A stretch of 10,459 bases of DNA from an uncultured Prevotella sp. (lineage in GTDB: Bacteria; Bacteroidota; Bacteroidia; Bacteroidales; Bacteroidaceae), in the NCBI GenBank assembly GCA_905234355.1, contig CAJOHP010000146.1, positions 1-10,459 on the forward strand, given 5' to 3'. The translations under genes were made by a program, and so were the position numbers. Positions 5,290 through 10,459 of the stretch are shown piece after piece. The notes under the pieces were generated by a model, which was given only the letters and a program-made list of their open reading frames with translations, ran no database searches and was not told where the DNA came from. Every line of letters begins with the position of its first letter. Positions within the stretch are counted from its first letter, which is position 1.

Positions 5290-5383
5290 TTTCGGACAGG
5301 CATAAAGCCCGTCCCTACAGCATGATGGCACCGTCACGTGGCATCCTCGACTCTGTAGGGACGGGCTTTATGCCTGTCCGAAA
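5290..5383. repeat. 31-bp perfect inverted repeat with 32-bp loop
   Basis: Bases 5290-5320 are the exact reverse complement of 5353-5383; the core is GTAGGGACGGGCTTTATGCC and its complement. Directly adjacent is a 7-bp hairpin, CCATGCT-AAAA-AGCATGG (5384-5401). A minus-strand -7 box (TAACTTTG, reverse complement of 5414-5421) points into it. It is likely a dispersed repeat or tiny non-autonomous element; it encodes nothing convincing. Confidence 0.8.
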
Positions 5384-5471
5384 CCATGCTAAAAAGCATG
5401 GGGATATTTGGTGCAAAGTTAATAAAAGAAGCAAAGCCCACGCATCCAGACAGACGCGAAACAGGCACGAA

Positions 5472-5500
5472 CAGAGCACGACAGAGCACAAACAGAGCAC
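5472..5500. repeat. Three CAGAGCAC repeats with 10-11 bp period
   Basis: CAGAGCAC starts at 5472, 5482 and 5493, about one helical turn apart, and ends about 60 bp upstream of the operon's -7 box. A degenerate fourth unit (CAGGCACGA) lies at 5462. It could be a set of phased protein-binding sites. Confidence 0.45.
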
Positions 5501-5560
5501 AAACACGCCAAAAAGGAAAAGAAAACACGTGCAGATGAGCGCCGTTTCGAGATTTTTATG

Positions 5561-5568
5561 TACCTTTG
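5561..5568 (+). promoter_or_regulatory. -7 box TACCTTTG of the envelope operon
   Basis: This is an exact TAnnTTTG match 47 bases before ATG 5616; the -33 element is not clear. It places the transcription start near 5573 and excludes the upstream in-frame ATGs at 5322 and 5535 as starts of the PASTA gene. Confidence 0.65.
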
Positions 5569-5615
5569 TGCCGTATTTTGCATCTATCATTACGCGCAGA
5601 GTATCATTGAGCAAT

Positions 5616-6281
5616 ATGAACGCGAAGGATTTCATCGGAAAGTTCAAGAGTCCCTACCTGTGGCTCCACCTGCTGGCCATGGCGCTGGTGGTCGTTCTGC
5701 TGGGCGTGGGTGTGTGGTACGGCCTCGACGTCTATACGCACCACGGGCAGGCCATCAAGGTGCCCGACATGAACGGCATGGCCTTTACCAAGGCTGCCGA
5801 CCTGCTGGAGAGCGACGGCCTCGACATCCTTGTGAGCGACACGGGCTACAACAAGCGTATGCCCGCCGGCTGCATACTGGCACAGCAGCCCGACGCGGGC
5901 AGCTACGTCAAGCAGGGGCGCACCGTCTACGTGACCATCAACTCACTGCAGTCGCCACGACTGCCACTGCCCGACCTCATCGACAACAGCAGCTACCGCG
6001 AGGCCGAAGCCAGGCTCAAGGCCATGGGCTTCCGGCTGCTCGAGCCCAAACGCATAGAGGGAGAGAAAGACTGGGTCTACGGCATACAGACGGGCGGACG
6101 GCATCTGCAGACGGGCGACATGGTGTCCATCGAGTCGGCACTCGTGCTCATCATTGGCAACGGCGAGTATGAAGAAGAGGAGGACATGCTCTTCGACGAC
6201 GAGTTTGGCTCGTCCGACGACGACACGGGCGCCGACGTCGACGATTTCTCGGAAGTGCCCGACGACATCCTGGAAGAATGA
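5616..6281 (+). CDS. Membrane-anchored PASTA domain protein
   Basis: This 221-residue protein has a short cytoplasmic N-terminus (MNAKDFIGKFKSP), one transmembrane helix (about 14-36, YLWLHLLAMALVVVLLGVGV) and two PASTA domains outside the membrane. The domains span about 45-109 (AIKVPDMNGMAFTKAADLL ... RTVYVTINS) and about 113-181 (LPLPDLIDNSSYREAEARL ... SALVLIIGN). The last 40 residues are strongly acidic (EEEEDMLFDDEF and beyond). PASTA domains bind muropeptides or beta-lactams in Ser/Thr kinases and PBPs; here there is no kinase or transpeptidase domain, as is usual for Bacteroidota members. It probably binds peptidoglycan in the periplasm. Start ATG 5616 follows the -7 box at 5561; the frame is open further upstream, but that part translates a repeat. 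The stop overlaps the next gene by 4 bp (ATGA), so the two are translationally coupled. Confidence 0.88.
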   Translation: MNAKDFIGKFKSPYLWLHLLAMALVVVLLGVGVWYGLDVYTHHGQAIKVPDMNGMAFTKAADLLESDGLDILVSDTGYNKRMPAGCILAQQPDAGSYVKQGRTVYVTINSLQSPRLPLPDLIDNSSYREAEARLKAMGFRLLEPKRIEGEKDWVYGIQTGGRHLQTGDMVSIESALVLIIGNGEYEEEEDMLFDDEFGSSDDDTGADVDDFSEVPDDILEE

Positions 6282-7360
6282 CTATGACCTACGACGACGA
6301 CATCGAGCTGACCGAGGGCGACGACCTCTTTGCCGACGCCGACGCTGCCGCTGAGCACGACGGCGACACCCTCTACGAGCACCTGCGGCTGACGGTCGAC
6401 GCCGGACAGGTGCCACAGCGCATAGACAAGTATTTGGCCGAGCACACACAGCACTCCTCGCGCAACCGCATACAGCAGGCGGCCGATGCCGGATTCCTGC
6501 ACGTGGACGGAAAGCCGGTGAAGAGCAACTACAAGGTGCGCCCCGGCGACGTCGTCACACTCATGCTCGACCGCCCGCACCACGACACGACGATACGGCC
6601 GGAAGACATCCCACTCGACATCGTCTACGAAGACGACCAGCTACTGGTCGTCAACAAGCCCGCCGGCATGGTGGTGCACCCCGGCGTGGGCAACTTCACC
6701 GGCACGCTGGTCAACGCCATTGCCTGGCACCTGCGCCATCTGCCCTCCTACGACCCCAACGACCCGCAGGTGGGGCTCGTGCACCGCATAGACAAAGACA
6801 CCAGCGGACTGCTCGTGGCTGCCAAGACACCCGAGGCCAAGAGCCACCTGGGCAAGCAGTTCTTCGTGCACGACACACGGCGCACCTACAACGCCCTGGT
6901 ATGGGGCAACATGCTCGGCGACGAGGGCCGCATCGAGGGCAACATAGGCCGGGACCCGCGCGACCGGCAGCGCATGCAGGTCTTCCCGCCCGACTCCGAG
7001 ACGGGCAAGCCCGCCGTCACCCACTGGCGCGTCATGGAGCGCTATGGCTACACCACGCTCGTGGAGTGCCGCCTCGAGACAGGGCGCACACACCAGATAC
7101 GCGCTCACATGAAGCACGTGGGCCACCCGCTCTTCGCCGACGAGAAATACGGGGGCATGGAGCTGCTGCGAGGCGAGCGCACGGCCTCCTACAAGGCCTT
7201 CGTGCAAAACTGCTTCACCCTCTGTCCGCGACAGGCGCTACACGCCCGCACCCTGGGATTCCAGCACCCCGTGACCGGAGAGCAGATGGACTTCACCAGC
7301 GAGTGGCCGCCCGACCTGCAGGCACTCATCGACAAGTGGCGCCGCAGGCTCAGCACTTAG
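6278..7360 (+). CDS. rluD: RluD-type 23S rRNA pseudouridine synthase
   Basis: This 360-residue enzyme converts uridine to pseudouridine in large-subunit rRNA. An acidic extension (1-35, e.g. DDDIELTEGDDLFAD) precedes an S4 RNA-binding domain (about 45-98, VPQRIDKYLAEHT ... VDGKPVKSNYKVRPGD). The catalytic domain follows: the LLVVNKPAGMVVHPG block (122-136) and motif II HRIDKDTSGLLVAAKT (169-184), where D172 is the catalytic aspartate. It also has LETGRTHQIRAHMKHVGHPL (266-285). The length exceeds that of E. coli RluD mainly because of the acidic extension. Targets are inferred to be helix 69 of 23S rRNA as for RluD; RluC- or RluA-like specificity cannot be excluded. Start ATG 6278 overlaps the upstream stop by 4 bp; ATG 6284 is the alternative. 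Confidence 0.9.
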   Translation: MTMTYDDDIELTEGDDLFADADAAAEHDGDTLYEHLRLTVDAGQVPQRIDKYLAEHTQHSSRNRIQQAADAGFLHVDGKPVKSNYKVRPGDVVTLMLDRPHHDTTIRPEDIPLDIVYEDDQLLVVNKPAGMVVHPGVGNFTGTLVNAIAWHLRHLPSYDPNDPQVGLVHRIDKDTSGLLVAAKTPEAKSHLGKQFFVHDTRRTYNALVWGNMLGDEGRIEGNIGRDPRDRQRMQVFPPDSETGKPAVTHWRVMERYGYTTLVECRLETGRTHQIRAHMKHVGHPLFADEKYGGMELLRGERTASYKAFVQNCFTLCPRQALHARTLGFQHPVTGEQMDFTSEWPPDLQALIDKWRRRLST

Positions 7361-7386
7361 GCACCCACCTACCAGCTGTACGCAGA

Positions 7387-7422
7387 GCCCCATAACCCCC
7401 ATAGGCCACATAAGCCCCATAA
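7387..7422. repeat. Four imperfect 9-bp tandem repeats (GCCCCATAA)
   Basis: The units at 7387, 7396, 7405 and 7414 are gccccataa, cccccatag, gccacataa and gccccataa. They fill the gap between the rluD-type gene and ddl, which otherwise has no promoter box and an A-rich stretch before the ddl start. Confidence 0.7.
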
Positions 7423-7455
7423 AGAAAAAGAAACTCACAAAAATAACAAGCAACA

Positions 7456-8445
7456 ATGACTCAGCAGAAACGCACCATTGCCATCGTCTGCGGTGGCGAC
7501 TCTTCAGAACACGACGTGTCCCTGCGCTCGGCGCAAGGACTCTACTCCTTCTTCGACAAGGAGCGCTACAACGTGTATATCGTCGACGTGAAAGGCACCA
7601 ACTGGCAGGTGGAGCTACCCGACGGCACCACGTCGCGCATCAATATGAACGACTTCTCCTTCACCCATGAGAACCACCGCCAATACTTCGACTATGCCTA
7701 TATCACCATACACGGCACGCCCGGCGAGAACGGCATACTCCAGGGCTACTTCGACCTCATACACATGCCCTACAGCACCAGCGGCGTGCTCGTGGAGGCC
7801 ATGACCTTCGACAAGTTTGTGCTCAACCAGTATCTGCGGGGCTACGGCGTGCGCGTGGCCGAGAGCGTGCTCGTGCGCCGCGGACAGGAGCAGCTGCTCG
7901 ACAAGCACAAGCTCATCGACACACTGGGCATGCCACTCTTCGTCAAGCCCGCCAACGACGGCTCGAGCTTCGGCGTGTCAAAGGTGACCAAGCCCGACCA
8001 GCTCGCCGCTGCTCTGCGCGTGGCCATGATGGAGAGCGACGAGGTGATGATAGAGTCGTTTCTCGAGGGCACAGAGATCACCGTGGGATGCTACAAGACA
8101 CGAGACAAGGAGGTGGTGCTGCCGCCCACCGAGGTGGTCACCAAGAACGAGTTCTTCGACTACGACGCCAAGTACAACGGACAGGTGGAGGAAATCACCC
8201 CCGCACGCATCTCGCCCGAGCTCACCGAGCGCGCACAGCGACTCACATCCCACATCTACGACATACTGCACTGCAACGGCATCATACGCATAGACTACAT
8301 CATCTCGCCGCAAGGCGACATCTCCATGCTCGAGATCAACACCACGCCCGGCATGACGGCCACCAGCTTCATCCCCCAGCAGGTGAGGGCCGCAGGACTG
8401 GCGATGAGCGACGTGCTTACCGACATAGTAGAAAACCAATTCTGA
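7456..8445 (+). CDS. ddl: D-alanine--D-alanine ligase
   Basis: This 329-residue cytosolic ATP-grasp ligase joins two D-alanines to make the dipeptide used by MurF in peptidoglycan precursor synthesis; it is the target of D-cycloserine. Visible signatures are GGDSSEHDVSL (13-23, with E18 in the first D-Ala site), HGTPGENGILQG (86-97), and the ATP-grasp lysine region LFVKPANDGSSFGVSK (161-176). Others are FFDYDAKY (233-240; Tyr240 as in D-Ala-specific enzymes, not the D-lactate type), R278 and D280 in IIRID, and LEINTTPGMT (292-301) with metal ligands E293 and N295. The spacing of D280, E293 and N295 matches E. coli DdlB. All key residues are present, so it should be active. It lies 95 bp after the rluD-type gene without a promoter box, and its stop overlaps the next start by one base (TGATG). 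Confidence 0.95.
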   Translation: MTQQKRTIAIVCGGDSSEHDVSLRSAQGLYSFFDKERYNVYIVDVKGTNWQVELPDGTTSRINMNDFSFTHENHRQYFDYAYITIHGTPGENGILQGYFDLIHMPYSTSGVLVEAMTFDKFVLNQYLRGYGVRVAESVLVRRGQEQLLDKHKLIDTLGMPLFVKPANDGSSFGVSKVTKPDQLAAALRVAMMESDEVMIESFLEGTEITVGCYKTRDKEVVLPPTEVVTKNEFFDYDAKYNGQVEEITPARISPELTERAQRLTSHIYDILHCNGIIRIDYIISPQGDISMLEINTTPGMTATSFIPQQVRAAGLAMSDVLTDIVENQF

Positions 8446-9641
8446 TGAACGACTTCGACGAGATACGCCCTTACGAGGCACACGAGATGCAGCAGGCCTT
8501 CGACGACCTGCTCGCCGACCGCCAGTTCCAGCACATCCTGAAAGGCTTTGCGCCATGGCTGCCCAAGAGCGTGGCCATCGGGCTGATGCGCCTCATGTAC
8601 CGGGGCGTGAAGACACCCCTCGACTTCCAGCTGCGCTTCATGAAGCCCATCGTGAAGCACATCATGCGACGACACACCGACGGCTGCCGATTCGACGACA
8701 GCAGCCTCGGGCGAAGCAACGCACGCGACGAGCGCTACACCTTCGTGAGCAACCATCGAGACATCGTGCTCGACTCGGCCTTCCTCGACGTCATGCTCGT
8801 AGAGGCAGGACACCCCACCACCGTCGAGATAGGCATCGGCGACAACCTGCTCATCTATCCCTGGATACGACGCCTGGTGCGCATGAACAAGGCTTTCACC
8901 GTGCGACGCGGCCTCACACCGAAGGAGATGCTGCGCTCCAGCCAGATCATGAGCGACTACATACACTACGCCGTGACCCAGAAACGCGAAAACATCTGGA
9001 TAGCCCAGCGCGAGGGACGGGCCAAGGACAGCGACGACCGCACGCAGGTGGCCGTGCTGAAGATGCTCGCCATGGCCACACCGGCGGCACCACAGGACCG
9101 GACAGCCGGCAGTGCGCCCGCCGACAGCCTGCGCGAGCTCAACATCGTGCCGCTCACCATCAGCTACGAGTACGACCCCTGCGACTACCTCAAGGCACAG
9201 GAGCTGCAGCAGAAACGCGACAACCCGGCCTTCAAGAAGACCCGACAGGACGACCTCGACAACATGCGCACGGGCATCTTCGGCTACAAAGGCCGCGTGG
9301 CCTACCACTGCGCAGCACCCGTCAACACCTGGCTCGCCGACCTCGAGGGACTGCCGCGTGCAGAGTTCTTCACACAGATGGCACAGCGCATGGACCACGA
9401 GCTGCACAGCCACTACACCCTCTACCCCTGCAACTACATCGCCCTGGACCTGCTGCAGACCGACCGCGCACACAGCAGCCACTACACCGCTGCCGACGAG
9501 CAGCGCTTCACCCGATATCTCGACGCCCAGCTCGCCAAGGTGACCCTCGCCGAGAAAGACGAGCCCTTCCTGCGCCAGACCATACTCACGATGTATGCCA
9601 ACCCGCTGCGCAACTACCTCGCTGCCACCTCACAGTCATAG
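8445..9641 (+). CDS. Glycerolipid-type acyltransferase (PlsC/GPAT superfamily)
   Basis: This 398-residue protein probably transfers an acyl chain to a glycerophosphate or lysophospholipid at the inner face of the membrane. Motif I is FVSNHRDIVLDSAF (100-113), motif II-like GDNLLIYPWIRRLVRMNKAF (132-151), motif III IAQREGRAKDSDDRT (186-200) and motif IV NIVPLTISYEYDPCD (233-247). The histidine and aspartate of motif I are separated by five residues (H104, D110) instead of the usual four. There is no signal peptide or obvious transmembrane helix, so it is peripheral or monotopic. A Pro/Ala-rich loop (212-228) looks like a lineage-specific insertion. The C-terminal 150 residues are an extension beyond the acyltransferase core. 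The start is ATG 8445 in TGATG with the ddl stop, so the genes are coupled; the open frame upstream is only the shadow of ddl. Confidence 0.85.
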   Translation: MNDFDEIRPYEAHEMQQAFDDLLADRQFQHILKGFAPWLPKSVAIGLMRLMYRGVKTPLDFQLRFMKPIVKHIMRRHTDGCRFDDSSLGRSNARDERYTFVSNHRDIVLDSAFLDVMLVEAGHPTTVEIGIGDNLLIYPWIRRLVRMNKAFTVRRGLTPKEMLRSSQIMSDYIHYAVTQKRENIWIAQREGRAKDSDDRTQVAVLKMLAMATPAAPQDRTAGSAPADSLRELNIVPLTISYEYDPCDYLKAQELQQKRDNPAFKKTRQDDLDNMRTGIFGYKGRVAYHCAAPVNTWLADLEGLPRAEFFTQMAQRMDHELHSHYTLYPCNYIALDLLQTDRAHSSHYTAADEQRFTRYLDAQLAKVTLAEKDEPFLRQTILTMYANPLRNYLAATSQS

Positions 9642-9652
9642 CCCACACACAC

Positions 9653-10321
9653 ATGCCACGCACCATACGCCCCACCGCCCTGCTGCTCCTCGTGATCCTG
9701 CTGCTCACTGCCTGCGAGCAAGCAGGCTACGAGACAGGCAACGGCCCCTACTCGCTGCTGCAGGCCGACTTCGTAGAGGCACCCGTAGGCAGCGACGGGC
9801 GCCTGAGCAGCGTGCTCACCGACGACGGCGACAGCCTCCTCCTCACACAGCCCTACCTGCCACAGTGGCAGGCCAAGGCCGACACCACCTACAGGGCCCT
9901 ATTATATTATAATAAGGTGGAAGCACGCGCCGAGGTGGTCAGCTGCTCGCTCGTGCCCACGGCCGGCATCTTGCCCACCGACTCACTGAAGAAGCCCATG
10001 ATGACCGACCCCGTGCGCCTGGAGAGCGTGTGGATGAGCCGACACCGCCGCTACCTCAACGTGGGCATGTATCTGAAGATAGGGCAGACCGACGACAGCG
10101 ACGCCCTGCACCACCTGGGCATCGTGGCCGACAGCATAGCCCGACGGCCCGACGGCAAGACGGTGCTCTGCCTGCGACTCTACCACGACCAGGGTGGCAT
10201 GCCCGAGTACTACTCGCAGCGCACCTTCTTCAGCATTCCGCTGCAAGGCATCACGACCGACAGCCTGCAGCTCGGCATCAATACCTACAGCGGCCACGTG
10301 GTCAGGCACTTTGCACTATGA
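9653..10321 (+). CDS. NigD-like lipoprotein
   Basis: This 222-residue lipoprotein starts 11 bp after the acyltransferase stop and is the last gene of the operon. Its signal peptide has Arg residues followed by a Leu-rich core (8-18) and a lipobox LLTAC with lipidated Cys21. The residues after Cys (EQAGYETG) lack a clear acidic surface-export motif, so it may stay in the periplasm. The rest is beta-rich: an OB-like N-terminal domain (about 28-85, YSLLQADFVEAP, LTDDGDSLLL) and a larger C-terminal sandwich (about 95-222) with YLNVGMYLKIG and RTFFSIPLQGITTD. This fits the NigD-like N- and C-terminal domain architecture of Bacteroidota, whose function is poorly known. Bases 9897-9917 (encoding ALLYYNK) are a short AT-rich island in an otherwise GC-rich gene. 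Confidence 0.8.
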   Translation: MPRTIRPTALLLLVILLLTACEQAGYETGNGPYSLLQADFVEAPVGSDGRLSSVLTDDGDSLLLTQPYLPQWQAKADTTYRALLYYNKVEARAEVVSCSLVPTAGILPTDSLKKPMMTDPVRLESVWMSRHRRYLNVGMYLKIGQTDDSDALHHLGIVADSIARRPDGKTVLCLRLYHDQGGMPEYYSQRTFFSIPLQGITTDSLQLGINTYSGHVVRHFAL

Positions 10322-10332
10322 CCACGTGGCCG
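10291..10332. terminator. 14-bp inverted repeat spanning the stop codon
   Basis: CGGCCACGTGGTCA (10291-10304) is the exact reverse complement of 10319-10332, around a 14-base loop. The second arm begins with the TGA stop codon of the lipoprotein gene. It probably forms the 3' hairpin of the operon mRNA. No T-run follows, so termination itself is uncertain. Confidence 0.6.
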
Positions 10333-10423
10333 GAAAGAGCTTCCCCCACTTTCTTATTTACTGAGTCCACTTGAAAAAGTCTGAACGTCGGTAAACCGGT
10401 AGCGAAACAGACCGCATGGCACT

Positions 10424-10459
10424 CCCCTCCCTTGTAGGGGAGGGGTCGGGGGTGGGGTC
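10424..10459. repeat. G/C-rich REP-like palindrome at the right edge
   Basis: CCCCTCCC (10424-10431) pairs with GGGAGGGG (10438-10445) around a 6-base loop, followed by a G-rich tail (GTCGGGGGTGGGG) that runs off the window. The plan, a palindrome followed by a G-rich tail, resembles copies A and B at 4407 and 4696. The preceding bases 10333-10423 hold no gene. Confidence 0.6.

Noticed and set aside
3254..5420. CRISPR array
   Set aside because: The repeats here are palindromic or terminal inverted repeats in two or three scattered copies, without regular spacing or unique spacers, and no cas gene is present.
5322..5615. N-terminal extension of the PASTA protein
   Set aside because: It would translate part of the long inverted repeat and the phased repeats, and it lies upstream of the -7 box at 5561. 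ATG 5616 directly precedes a normal membrane anchor.
8088..8444. N-terminal extension of the acyltransferase
   Set aside because: It overlaps ddl in another frame and reads as Arg/His-rich shadow. ATG 8445 in TGATG with the ddl stop is the natural coupled start.
8295..9482. Minus-strand open frame of 395 codons
   Set aside because: It is antisense to ddl and the acyltransferase gene, both with clear motifs. The translated product is compositionally odd and matches nothing.
8555..9652. Upstream extension of the lipoprotein frame
   Set aside because: This part is Arg/His/Pro-rich shadow of the acyltransferase in another frame. The lipoprotein signal peptide beginning at ATG 9653 shows the true start.

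Overview
The window looks like a chromosomal piece of a Bacteroidota, most likely order Bacteroidales and Prevotella-like. Several genes are preceded by the Bacteroidales -7 box TAnnTTTG (positions 167, 1151, 3979, 5561) with no Shine-Dalgarno sequence. The protein families fit too: a DUF6169-like protein, a surface protein with a Por/T9SS-type tail, the PASTA-RluD-Ddl-acyltransferase order, and a NigD-like lipoprotein. The genus is inferred from family style and was not tested.

Layout. Positions 1-127 hold the edge of an unidentified minus-strand reading frame. At 144-855 a good promoter drives a two-gene cassette: a 48-residue highly charged helical protein and a DUF6169-like protein 5 bp downstream. 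A hairpin-rich spacer leads to a second promoter and a 670-residue secreted multidomain surface protein (1238-3250). Its last codons are duplicated around an 89-bp hairpin-rich insert.

Positions 3251-5615 are rich in repeats. There are two copies of a 184-192 bp element with identical 17-bp terminal inverted repeats, in opposite orientation; one has a 5-bp target duplication. There is also a third end of the same family, an AT-rich nested inverted repeat, palindromes of a REP-like family, a nearly perfect 31-bp inverted repeat, and a predicted small RNA ending in a strong intrinsic terminator. Two small unknown genes sit here: a secreted protein at 3995-4402, enclosed by the two elements, and a cytosolic protein at 4736-5125.

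Positions 5561-10332 form one tight GC-rich operon: a membrane-anchored PASTA protein, an RluD-type pseudouridine synthase (4-bp overlap), D-alanine--D-alanine ligase, a glycerolipid-type acyltransferase (1-bp overlap) and a NigD-like lipoprotein. Together they join peptidoglycan precursor synthesis, peptidoglycan sensing or binding, ribosome maturation and membrane lipid acylation, which suggests co-regulation of envelope growth with translation. A 14-bp inverted repeat spans the stop codon of the last gene, and another REP-like palindrome lies at the right edge.

The operon is a recognisable conserved neighbourhood. The less ordinary material is the repeat region, the predicted RNA and the small unknown proteins.
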